This document shows, in pieces, positions 33,854 through 44,114 of a DNA stretch of 64,000 nucleotides. Every line of letters starts with the position of its first letter. The stretch's first letter is position 1. A model generated the notes under the pieces. That model had not been told where the DNA came from. It ran no database searches and saw only the letters and a list, made by a program, of their open reading frames with translations. The position numbers were made by a program, and so were the translations under genes. Source of the DNA: Macrocybe gigantea (Eukaryota > Basidiomycota > Agaricomycetes > Agaricales > Callistosporiaceae); assembly GCA_011319805.1 (NCBI GenBank), contig SJRY01000228.1:682001-746000 (forward strand), read 5' to 3'.

Positions 33854-36800
33854 TCACCGGTTTTCTGTGCGAAGCATCTCCATTGCTTCACGAAGCACGA
33901 TACATTCCGTTGCTGTGGGACTGGTCCCATCAGGGGTTTGTCCAGTCCAAAAGTGTATGCGGATGGTCATAACATAGCACAGATATGTGCCAAGTGTGAT
34001 GGCGAGGGGGTCCATGTAGTCGCTAGCATTGAGAATCCTTGCCAGATTCTTGAGGTCACTTGGGCAGTTGGGGGTAGGTGCGTGGCTGTCCTCGCTGCTG
34101 TCAATGCTGATGGGGGCATTGGTGGTCATGATGTGTGATTTTGGTCTTCTTTCTCTTGTCATGGTCCTTTTATCCTGGTTCGTAGTCTTCTTTAGGAAGC
34201 GGTCCAGAGCCTGCTGCGCATTCCCCAGTTCCTTCTCTTTGATCCATGTGTTTTTCTCATGCCCATATCCTTTCCATTCGACCAGGAATAGTGTTCTTTT
34301 TCCTTGTTTCTTTCTTTTTAGAATTTCTTCTATCTCGTACTCTTCTTCATCATTTATGATTTCAGGAGGTGGCAGTGATGGTCGCTCTTGTATCTTGAAA
34401 CGGGGTCCTTTGTAGGGTGTGAGTAGTGCTTCATTGAATATGGGGTGTATCAGCTGCCATGATGCTGGGAGTTCCAGGCGATATGCTGAGGCTTCTTTCT
34501 TTTCGATCACCTTGAACGGTCCATATCGGAGTGCCGATAACTTCTTTGATGGTCGATTGACTGTGATATTGGTGGCTTCGAGCCATACCCCATCTCCTTT
34601 CTTGTATTCACAGGCCGGTTTTCATCTCACATCGTAATTGTCTTTGGCCCATGTTTGCGCATACTGCAGCGCAGCATTTGCTTCTTTCTACATTTGGTCC
34701 ATTTTTTCGACGAAGTTCTTTGCTGTGGGGTTGTTCCCTTCTGCTGTCTGTGGTTCTCCCTTCCAGAGGTGCATTCCATAGTTGAGGTAGAATGGTGTCT
34801 CCTTCGTTCTCTGGTGTGTTTTATCATTGTATTAGTACTCTGCGATTGCTATCCATTCTGCCCAATCGTCCTGTAGGTTGTTTATGAAGCTTCTGAGGAA
34901 AGCTTTCATCTCTTGATGGAATCGCTCTGCCTGTCCATCTGTCTGTGGGTGATAGGCCATTGACAGGTTTTGCTTTGTTCCAAGCAGTTTTAGAAGTGCT
35001 GTCATGAATCGCACTGCAAATTGGGGTCCTCGGTCACTGATGATCTTTTGTGGAATTCCATGAAGTCACCACACATTGTCTCGGTATAGCCGTGCGAGGC
35101 CTTCTGCTATGAGTTCAGTGTTTGTGGGAATCAGGTGGATCATCTTGGTCAGGCAGTCTGTGACTGTGGCGATGGCATTAAAGCCGTTTGAGCTGGGTAG
35201 CGGTCCTATGAGATCTACTCCGATATCTTCCCATAGCTGCTGTGGAACCTCATGTAGGTGTAATGGTGCATGTTTCTTTTGTCGGATGATTTTGTTTCTT
35301 TGACATGTTTCGCATCCATTAACATATTTTTTGATGTCCATTAGCATTGATGGCCACCAGTAGATGCGGTTTATGAGTTTGTGCATATGATATTATCCTG
35401 AATGCCCTCCGATGGGAGTGTCATGGTGTTCAAACATGATGTCTTCCTTTAGTTTGTTGTCTGGGGGGATGTAGATTTTCCCTCCTGCGTATACGATGTG
35501 GTCTTCCTCTGTGAACCAGTGCGGTTTTTCCTTCAGTCCTGTTGTTATGATCATTTCTCTTCATGCGCATTGTCGAATTTGTTCTATCCTTGGGGATTCG
35601 ATCATCGTGATTCCTCTTGTCTGTATTGTTTCGTTATTTTCTGCTTCCTCTTTTTGTAGGTGTTCATCCTCGAACATCATAAATTCGAAGTCTCGTTCAT
35701 TATTCTCTTCCAAATGTCAGACGAATGCAGCTTCTTTGATTATTTGTATGTCATCCTTTTCTGCTAGGTTTTCTTCATATCCTGCCATTCGTGATAAGAC
35801 ATCTGCTTTTCCATTTGCTTTTTCTGGTACGTGTCATAGTTCATAGTCGTATTCTTGTAATTTCAGGTACCAGCCAATCTGTCTCAAATTGAGTCACTGC
35901 AGTTTTCGGAAGTATGATAGGTTCTTGTGATCCGTCAATATTTCAAACTTCTCTCGAGCTTCTAGGAGGTATTGTCTCCATGTCTTCAGTGCTACCATTA
36001 TCGCGAGCAGTTCTTTGTTATAGATTTCATAGTTCTGTTCTGCTGAGGTCATGCATCTTGAAATGAAGGCGATTGGGTGCCACAGTCCTTTCTGCTGTTG
36101 TGATAGTACTGCTCCAATGGCATATCCTGAGGCATCCGTTTCAACTCAGAATTTTCCTTCTATTTGTGGTAGTGCTAGGATGGGTGCCGAGGTTATATGT
36201 CGAATTAGCTCCTTGAAAGCGTCTTGCTGCTTGTCTGTCCACTGGAATGTTTTGTTTCCAGTCAGCTCCATTAAAGGTTTAGCAACTTTTGCGTATCCTT
36301 TGATGAATTGTCAGTAAAAGTTTGTGAATCCCAAGAACTTCTGTAGTTCTTTCTTCATTTTTAGGGTTGGCCAGGATTGTACGGCTGTGATTTTCTCCGG
36401 TTCCATTTCTACCTTCCCTTCTCCTATGATATATCCTAGTACTGGGACTTTTGATGATTCCCAGACACATTTTGGTCCTTTGATGAATAGATCATTCTTG
36501 TTCAGTATCTCTATGACTTCTATCGTGTTCTCTTGGAGTTCCTCTTGTGTTCACCCGATAATTATGATGTCATCCATATAGATTATGCACACTCTTCTTC
36601 GTATTTGGTCTTGAAAGAGGTTTGCCATCATCTGGCTAAAGGTGCCTGGTGCATTGCACTGTCCAAAGTACATGACTGTCGGTTTGAAGAGTCCTCTTGC
36701 TGTTAGGAAGGCTGCTTTCCATTCGTCTCCTTTTCGGATGCGTACATTATTGTATCCCCAGATAATATCGATCTTGTTAAAGTACTTTGCTCCTTGTAAC

Positions 36801-37849
36801 ACATCGAGGAGCTCGCTGATACGTGGTAATGGGAACTTGTCCTTGACCATGTATTTGTTTATTTCTCAATAGTCTTGGATGAGTCGTTTGCTGCCATCCT
36901 TCTTATTTCGAAAGAAGCAGGGTGCTGCGTAGGGTGATTTTGAGGGACGTATCTTCCCTGTTCTTAGTCCTTCTTCGACAAAGGTATTTAGCTCCTCTAG
37001 TTTCTTCTGTGTCATCGGGTAGATCTTGCTCAGTATCGTTTTTGGTGCATCTTTTGTTAAGTTTATTTTGTGGTCCCACTCCTTGTGGTCTGGTAAATGA
37101 TCGAAGTTTTTCTCTTTAAAGAGGTGTCTGAATCTCATCAAATATGGGGGTATCTGAGTTCCCATCCTGTCGCTGGCTGTGGTCTTCGCTTGTTCAGTTA
37201 CTTTCTGTATTTTGATCGTTTGGTGGTTTATCTTGCATGTTTTGGGGCATCTGTTAAAGACAATCTCTCCTGTCCTCCATTTGATCGTTGGGTTGTGATA
37301 GACAAGCCAGTCATGTCCTAGTAACATGTCGGTTTTTCCAATGTCGAGTACGATGGCTTCCATGTGCTCTTTGTGTCCTTTAATGTCGATGTGGACTTCC
37401 GCTATCCGATCTGCTGTTTTCTGGCGGTTGGGTAATCCATCTGCATTTATGATTTGAATCTTCTTGATTCGTCATGTCTTCAGTCCTGTTTTTGCTACTA
37501 TGGCGATATTGATGCAGGTCCTGTCTGCTCTGCTATCGACTTCTGGTGTTATCATTGCTATCCCTTTTCGTGTTTGTATCTTTGCTGGTACTGCGAGTTC
37601 TTTTCTTTTAGGTGGTTTATCACCTCGGATGGTTCTTCTTGGTGCTTCAGGTCGCTTTGCAGGAATGGTGTATTTCAGAGTATGGGATGATCTACATCTG
37701 GTATCGAAGCGAGTCTGTTTCAGCTGTATGGGTCGTGATTTAGCACCTCTTAGTCAGACCCTTCGACAAAACCCTCTTTGTCAGAGTTTTCTTCATCCTT
37801 GTCTTCTTTGTCTTCTTCTCCTTCTTCTTTCACTTCTTTGACTCGGGAT
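33854..37849 (-). pseudogene. Pol of chromovirus copy 3 (1,331 codons with stops)
   Basis: One frame, -1 relative to gag, with no further shift. Protease near 37,530 (DSRADRT; the catalytic Gly is Arg here but Gly in copy 1). RT 36,860-36,500 with IIYMDDIIII. RNase H about 36,150-35,850 (VETDASGYAIGAV). Integrase has an H-H-C-C finger near 35,430-35,290 (GCETCQRNK), then TVTDCL, SDRGPQF and PQTDGQAERFHQE holding the D, D and E. The chromodomain at 34,340-34,180 reads EEYEIEEILK to LVEWKGYGHEKNTW. Stops are mostly TGA where Arg is expected. Confidence 0.9.
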
Positions 37850-39507
37850 TTTCCCTTCTTCTTCTTCTTGCAGTTTCATACGTAATGTCCTTTCAAGCCA
37901 CAATTGAAGCATGTGACATTTGCTGCTCCTTTCCGTGGTTCCGGACAGTTTCGTGAAAGGTGTCCTGGCTTATTGCAATTGAAGCAATTGTTGCTTCGTA
38001 CTTTGTTGATTTCCATGGCCTGTCCTGCTCCTCGGCTCGGATTCCCAGGTTTGCATTGGTTATTTGTAAACTCCCCCCTCATTACATTCCTATGTTTATT
38101 GATGTTTCATCTGATCGCTCGAACTGTCTTGATGTATTCGTCTCCATCTGTTGGAAGTACAGAGATCGAGTGTACGGCTTCTGCTGTCCTCCAGTTTAAA
38201 CTCTTCTCGAGTAGGAAACGAGGAGCTGTTCCTGTCATTTCTGCTTTTCCTGCGAGGTCTATGAATTCATCTAGGAATTCGTCAATAGGTCGGTTTCCCT
38301 GTCTGATGTTGAATAATTTGCTTCCTGCTTGCGACGGTGACATGACATTGCTAAATCATGTTTCTATTTCGGTCACGAAATCGGCCCATGTGCTTTGATT
38401 AGTCATGGTGTCAATTTTCTTTGATGCCCAGTGGGCTCCTGGTCCGTCGGTCATCCTGGATAGTACTGCTCCAATCCTCTGTACATCAGTGAGGTCTCCA
38501 TATGTGGTTATGTAGAGTTTCATCTTCTTCCACCAAATGTCGAAAGCTGTTCGATCTCCTGTGAAGGATTTCGGATCAGCAATAATTCCCTTGTATTCTG
38601 TCGTCATTGTCTGCGGAATCTCTTTGTCGTTGTCTTGGTCTTGGTTTTTCTGTACTTGGGCCTGTTGTACTTGGGTCTGCTGCTCTTGAATCTGCTTTTG
38701 TCTTCGTTCTTCTCTTTGTTCTTTCCAGTAGTCTAGGTCAATTCCTGCGATTCTACAGGCTTGTTCAAAATTGGCCCACTCTGCGGCAGTTGGTCCGTCT
38801 GTCTTTGGTAGTCTCTTTCGCTCCCTCCACCGATAGTATTCATTCCAGTCGCTGTCACTTACTTTCACCACAGTGGTGCAATTTCCTTCTTATGCTGTAC
38901 TTCAGCGAGTTGGTCTTCTGAAGGGGTTTGGTAATTTCGTTCCTATGTGCCCCTGACTTTGGTGTCACTCTCGTTGATTCTATCATATGCTTTGTGTGTC
39001 ATGTCCTCTCTGTATTAGTATATCCTCTTCTTGTACCCAGCGATTGTAGTTTTCAATCTGCTGTTGTCTGAAGTTTCAGGCTTGTGTTCATTCCTCTCTC
39101 GTTTTCTTGCAGATCAGTTCATCCTCTTCTTTGACAGGAAGATTCTTGTCTGACCACAGCTCTTCTAGGCTTATCCCATATTCTCCTTCTAGTAAGAGTT
39201 CTGTAATGAGTTGTGCTGCTCCGTCACTGAAAATCTCAGTGGGTTCATCTGCGGTGGTGAAGGCAAACTCTCTCAGGAATGCCTGTTCTTCTTCATCGCT
39301 ATTTGGTATAGGCGTACGCTCCCTCTTTCATTTGTTTGAATTGCTAGTGTCTCTGTGGTTGGCATGGACTGTCTCTGTGAATGGCGTGGACTGCAATGTG
39401 TGATCTACTTCTTTGAGCCAGGTGCTCTCGTCGCTCGTGCTAGTGTTCACTGGGTCGGTGACCGCTTGTCATCGAATGTTGATCAGGTCTTTGATAAAGC
39501 ATGACAT
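37750..39507 (-). pseudogene. Gag of chromovirus copy 3 (585 codons with stops)
   Basis: This is the particle-forming polyprotein. It starts MSCFIKDLINIR, 43 bases after the LTR. A Gln-rich region lies near 38,650. Two zinc knuckles sit near the end: CFNCNKPGHLSRNC and CFNCGLKGHYV followed by a TGA where Arg or Trp of the second knuckle should be. All breaks are stops in one frame (for example TGA after NIR, after EIET and after RAIR). The heptamer G_GGA_AAA (37,849-37,855) is in phase for a -1 shift into pol, 100 bases before the gag stop. Confidence 0.85.
37849..37855 (-). promoter_or_regulatory. Candidate -1 ribosomal frameshift site, G_GGA_AAA
   Basis: It fits X_XXY_YYZ in the gag frame exactly. 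The codon after a -1 slip starts at 37,849, which is the pol frame. The same heptamer is kept at 23,517-23,523 in copy 1. A downstream pseudoknot was not assessed. Confidence 0.6.
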
Positions 39508-39534
39508 GGTGTGTGTGAGTCTGAGCGAGTCTCG

Positions 39535-39548
39535 GCTAGGCTTAATAT
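39535..39548 (-). promoter_or_regulatory. Primer-binding site (self-priming type), copy 3
   Basis: The 14 bases ATATTAAGCCTAGC on the minus strand begin two bases after the LTR. They are fully complementary to GCTAGGCTTAATAT in the LTR (39,624-39,637), some 27-30 bases after the TATA box. No tRNA primer is needed in such elements. Confidence 0.75.
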
Positions 39549-39550
39549 CT

Positions 39551-39870
39551 TGTTAGGCTAGACGAATCTTAAAGAACTTGGGCAGACTAAGTGCGAGAGT
39601 GGTTTAAGACGATGGCAAATGGAATATTAAGCCTAGCGCTACTGGTACATCTAGGAGCCCTTATATACGTTACAGTACTCGAGCACGGACCACGGACTGC
39701 ACAAATGCTGTGGACTGCGGATGAGTAAGACTAAGGAGGAGATGACTCAGAGTGATTAGGGAAATGGAATGACTCGATGGCTGCGCACTGCGCAGCATGA
39801 TGGAAAGGATAAGGGATGTGGGAAAGATAAGACAAGAAATTGAATAGTCCTTTGAGCAGCGTCTGTAACA
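39551..39870 (-). repeat. 5' LTR of chromovirus copy 3 (320 bp)
   Basis: Same length as the other LTR. It contains a TATATAAG box near 39,660 and a start-site region with GCTAGGCTTAATAT (39,624-39,637). More CpG is kept here than in the 3' LTR. Confidence 0.92.
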
Positions 39871-39875
39871 GGTCC
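39871..39875. repeat. Target duplication GGTCC, right
   Basis: Pairs with 33,368-33,372. Confidence 0.88.
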
Positions 39876-40099
39876 CACAGCAGCAGAATGCATTGCACTC
39901 CACAAAGCAATGGAAATGCTTCGCACCGAAAACTGGTGACTCAAACTCCTCGCCACTACCCTCCATCACATCTGCTCCTATAATGAAGAACTTATTTATA
40001 TGTGGGCCCCACATGCCGCAACTGCCTAGGAAAGCAACAATGGTTGGGGACAGCTGAACTAGAATGTTTCACAAGGATGTGAATCTAAAGAGAGGGTGA

Positions 40100-40420
40100 T
40101 GTTACAGACATCGCTCAAAGGACCATTCATTTTCTTATCTTATCTCCTACATCTCTTATCTTCCCATCACACTGTGCAGCACGCAGCTTATCGAGTCATT
40201 TCATCTTTCTAGTTATCCTGAGTCACCTCATCCCAGTCTTACTCATCCACAGTCTACAGCATTGTGCAGTCCATGGTCCGTGCTCGAGTACTGTAATGTA
40301 TATAAGGACTTCCAGATGTACTAGTAATGCTAGGCTTAATATTCCTTTTGCCATCGTCTCAAGACCACTCTCACACTTAGTCTGCCCAAGTCCTTTTGAG
40401 ATTCATCTAGCCTAATAACA
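40100..40420 (+). repeat. 3' LTR of chromovirus copy 2 (321 bp)
   Basis: TGTTACAG to CTAATAACA, preceded by the polypurine tract. It is followed directly by pol of a different Ty3 lineage, so it may also act as the left LTR of the next unit. Confidence 0.88.
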
Positions 40421-42099
40421 GTAGTGTATAATCGTATCACAGCACTGGCAGTTCTAGCCAATCATGAGAAACAAGAATGACAAGTACAGATAGAGTTCAA
40501 AGACATCTTTAAGGTGCTGCCCCACATTCGAGAACTTCCCTCAGATACTATCACTTAGATTACACTGAAAGATGCATCAAAGACAATAGTGACATGCTCA
40601 TATGCTTGCCCTTATAAATATCAAGAGGCTTGGAAGATATTGATAAGTCAACGTCTGGAGGCCAGGCGCATTCATCTGTCAGACTCACCTCATGCATCCC
40701 TATCATTTATAATACCCAAGTCAGACCTAACCATATTGCCTTGTTGAGTGAATGATTACAGGCAGTTGAATGAGAATGCAGTGGTGGATAGTCACTCATT
40801 ACCCAAGATTGATGACATTCTAAATGACTGTGCAAAGGGAATAATCTGGTCCATGCTAGATATGACGAACTCCTTTTTCCAGATGTGAATGCATCCAGAT
40901 GATATCCCTCTGACAGCAGTGACAACCCCCTTCAGCTTGTATGAGTAGGTGGTCATGCCAATGGGTTTCAAGAATGCCCCTTCGATACACCAATGACACA
41001 TGTCAGCAGCTCTGCAGGATTTGATCAGAAAAATATGTCACATTTACCTAGATGATATTATAATCTGGTTGAACAGTGCCAAAGAGCACAAGTGCTACAT
41101 TCGCATGGTGTTGGAGGCATTGCATAAGGCCTAGTTGTATTGCAACCTAAAGAAGTCCAAGTTTTTCTGGGACCAGGTAAAGTTTCTTGGCCATTTCATC
41201 TCCTAAGATGGTATCAAGGCAGACCTGTTGAAGGTAGAACAGGTGCTGAACTGGCCAGTCCCATGGTCGGCAAAGAAAGTGCATGGTTTCTTAGGCTTGA
41301 TGTGCTATCTGGCCATTTTCCTCTCTAAGTTATCATCACATTTGAGCTAGTTAAACTATCTGACTACAAAGGAGGCTCAGAAGGCCTTTCTGAAATGGAC
41401 TGTGAAAGATCAGATTGCTTTTGATAGTATTAAATGGGTAGTAATGAGTTAGGAATGCCTCACCATGATCAACTATGATGCTTTGGACATGAATAATATA
41501 TACATTATAATGGATGCCAGTGATTTTGCATCAGGAGGTATTTTATCATTTGGACCCTCTTAAAAAATGATGCAGCCAATTGCCTTCGATTCAACCACAT
41601 TTAAAGGCACTGAGCTCAACTACCCAGTCTATGAGAAGGAGCTCTTGGTGATTATCTAAGTATTGAAGAAATGGCATCCAGAGTTGCTTAGTATATCATT
41701 CCTGGTGTACACTGACCACAAGATGTTATTGAACTTCCAGAATCAAAAGGAGTTGTCACAGAGGCAGGCCAGATGGATGGAGTTTCTGGTGCAGTATGAC
41801 ATCCAGTTTGTTTATATGAAGAGCAAGGACAACTCAGTTGCAGATGCACTATCATGCATGCCCAGTATCACAGCTCCTGATTCAGTTTCTATGGCTGAGT
41901 TGGCTCACACCTCTTGGGCCTGCAAGGTGGATGCAGAGGGTATGAGTGTCGATCTAGTCACATGTATTTTCGAGGAGCCAGAGGTGTCAATGAAGTGTTT
42001 ATCCTTGGCATTGGCCAGGCTTGCTCTAGCCCAAAATCAAGAGGTGCTGGCTGTAGGCAAGTCGATAGGAGCTCTGCATGAATTCCAGCTGGAGGAGAA
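40421..42099 (+). pseudogene. RT-RNase H fragment, second Ty3 lineage
   Basis: Visible in order: FIIPKSDLTILPC, a TGA, VNDYRQLNENAVVDSHSLPK (RT), GIIWSMLDMTNSFFQM, MPMGFKNAPS, ICHIYLDDIIIW (YLDD active site), GHFIS, then RNase H MDASDFASGG and VYTDHKMLLNF, and SVADALS. Several stops and no integrase. A GGAGGAGAA purine tract lies directly before the 42,100 LTR. Confidence 0.82.
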
Positions 42100-42420
42100 T
42101 GTTACAGATGTCACCCAAAGGACCATTTATTTTCTTATCTTATCTCCTCCACATCTCTTATCTCTCTATCACATAGTACTGCACAGCATGCAGTCACTGA
42201 GTCATTCCCTCCTCTAGTCATTCTGAGTCACTTCCTGCTAGCCTTACTCATCCACAGTCTGTAGTATTGCATAGTTCATGGTCCGTGCTCACATACTGTA
42301 ACATATATAAGGACTTCCAGATGTACCAGTAGTACTAGGCTTAATATTCCATTTGCCATCATCTTAAACCACTCTTGCACTTAGTCTGCCTGAGTCCTTT
42401 AAGATTTGTCTAGCCTAACA
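42100..42420 (+). repeat. LTR, chromovirus family (321 bp)
   Basis: TGTTACAG to CTAACA, with TATATAAGG and AGGCTTAATATTCC in the expected places. The start lies exactly 2,000 bases from the start of the 40,100 LTR. It abuts a Harbinger transposase fragment on the right. Confidence 0.88.
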
Positions 42421-43480
42421 CTCTTCTTGTAGATTGAAAATGTAAATAAAATTGTGGATAGCACATACAGTAGTGCTGAGGGAATCAGAGCTTGAACTTC
42501 TATATTGTATTCTAGGCCAGTCAGAAGTATGTGAAAGCATTTCTTCAAGATACCAAAGATGCATTCTATAATATTTCTTGCTTGAGCATAGTATAGGTTG
42601 AAGAGTTCTTCTTTATTTTGAGGCCTAAAAATTAATAAGAACATCTCAAATCTCTAATAAGATTATATTACCATAAATTTGCATGACTTTATTTAGCTAG
42701 ATGGTATTGGATACTATGGTAGAGAACCAAAAGCTTCTGGCAATGTGGAAAGCCTGCATTTGCAAGAAAATACCATTCCTTAGAGATTTTCTTCAAGTCT
42801 TGATATGCAGCTTCATAAACCTGTGCATCTGATGCAGAGCCTTTTCATCCAGTGAAAGCATATGTAAACTATATATTAAATGAACAGCAAAATAAATAGT
42901 TCTGTGAAATGAAGCCTTTGTAGTTATGACACATTTCTCAGTCATTAGCATGAATAGTGGCATGAATGTGGCTACTATCAACAGCACCTATTGTATTTTT
43001 AAAGAAAGACCATAGTTTGGAATTGTTACAGATTTGTAGAAATAGAGCATCATCAGATGTCAGAAGAGAGATGTATTTGGAATTAAATAGAGCATATACA
43101 AAAATAGAAGTCATCTTTTGGAAGTATCTGTGAATAATTTGAATACTTCATTTGACAATTTTAAAGAAAATCAAAGAATTACTTTGATATAATCTTATTT
43201 GATCTTTAAAACCTTTCTCTAAGATGCTGAATAGGCAGTCCTATAATACAGCCATGCAAAAATATAGCAAGTTGCTCCTCCAGTGTGACATGCTTGAAAT
43301 CAGTATATCCCATGTTCTGCAGCTCTGAGATGAGTGCAAGAAACACCTCTTTGCTGACTCCAAGACATGTATAAATGTGCTTTGAATGGCTATTGACAAG
43401 TTCCTCTACCCAGTCCTGTCTCTGAAAAGCAGAGGTATGATATGGCTCCTTAAAGTGATACTGCTTGAGGATCTACAGGA
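42421..43480 (-). pseudogene. PIF/Harbinger transposase, decayed and truncated
   Basis: A DDE nuclease of the Harbinger type. Minus-strand pieces in order: MGYTDFKHVTLEEQLAIFLH (near 43,300), a helix region LPIQHLRERF, GFISQN near 42,910, FTYAF, GSASDAQVY, WYFLANAGFPHCQKLLV near 42,760, and PQNKEELFNLYYAQARNIIE with ILKKCFHILL near 42,600-42,530. The order fits fungal Harbinger transposases. Many stops. The C-terminus is cut at the LTR. Confidence 0.75.
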
Positions 43481-44109
43481 CTTCAGAAAGTATGACTGTG
43501 ACAAAGAGTGCAATGATTTGCTGAGAAATCTGAACAAAGGAGATCTATTATGTGCATTGAGCTATAGCTGGAAGCATTCTGAATGCTGATGAACATGCTC
43601 ACAATGCCTGTAGACTTTATATATTTGGCCTGGGCTGTGTAGAGAAAGTGTATAGAATGCTGATAATCATGCTCATAGACTGCTGTGGACTGCCCAGGCC
43701 CATCATTCAAAATAAAGTTTACAGTGCTACTTGAAAAACTTTTGGCATCCTTCATCTGTTGCCCTCAGAAGCCTTAAATAGGATCTGTCAGTGCATATCT
43801 GAACTGGTGTAAACCTATACCATGGGTTACAATGAACTTAAGACTTCATCACACATGCAGTTGGATTACATATGCATCTATGGATTAGACTTTGGATGTA
43901 TCTCTTTTTCTGTTCCTCTCATACTTTCTCTATTCTCAACTCTTTTTACATCCTCTCCATCATCTTGCTCCCTCAAATATAACATGGTCTATCTGTCTGT
44001 CTTGGCTGCTAAGTGTTTTCTGCCATCAGAGACAGCAGATTTCCAACTGGCTCTTAGCAAGCATGACAAGGAGAATTTTTCCACCTCACAACAGAGCACA
44101 TTTAGCCAA
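43481..44109. other. No recognised gene between Harbinger and copia
   Basis: Short frames exist on both strands but none resembles a known family. It may hold the 5' part and terminal repeat of the Harbinger element; I could not define one. Confidence 0.45.
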
Positions 44110-44114
44110 GGAGT

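Larger units (their letters stand above)
33373..39870 (-). mobile_element. Chromovirus copy 3, complete (6,498 bp)
   Basis: Both LTRs, primer-binding site, polypurine tract, gag and pol are present. It is flanked by GGTCC at 33,368-33,372 and 39,871-39,875, a perfect 5-bp target duplication inside pol of copy 2. Its coding frames contain stops but no detectable frameshift other than the gag/pol step. LTR divergence is about 15 of 320 bases, all transitions. It is the youngest Ty3 insertion in the window. Confidence 0.93.
29054..40420 (+). mobile_element. Chromovirus copy 2, internally deleted, hosting nested copy 3
   Basis: 5' LTR 29,054-29,370, then gag to 30,885, a deletion joining gag to RT, then RNase H, integrase and chromodomain to 33,372. 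Copy 3 is inserted there and copy 2 resumes at 39,871, with a polypurine tract (AAAGAGAGGGTGA) and 3' LTR 40,100-40,420. Comparison with copy 1 puts the deletion at about 1.6 kb (gag end, protease, RT start). Confidence 0.87.
40421..42420 (+). mobile_element. Fragment of a second Ty3 lineage ending in a chromovirus-type LTR
   Basis: The internal part encodes RT and RNase H unlike copies 1-3. The LTR at 42,100-42,420 is of the same family as theirs. There is no integrase and no matching target duplication (GGTGA or GTAGT against CTCTT). It is either a deletion derivative that shares LTRs or the product of LTR recombination. Confidence 0.7.

Noticed and set aside
33662..34415. Plus-strand frames over the chromovirus 3' end
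   Set aside because: They are antisense to the integrase C-terminus and chromodomain of copy 3, which have clear family motifs.
33854..39507. TGA read as Trp or Arg (code change) in the retroelements
   Set aside because: TAG and TAA stops also occur in these frames. Host genes VPS2 and CUZ1 end with TGA, and paralogous copies show CGA at the same sites, so mutation explains it.
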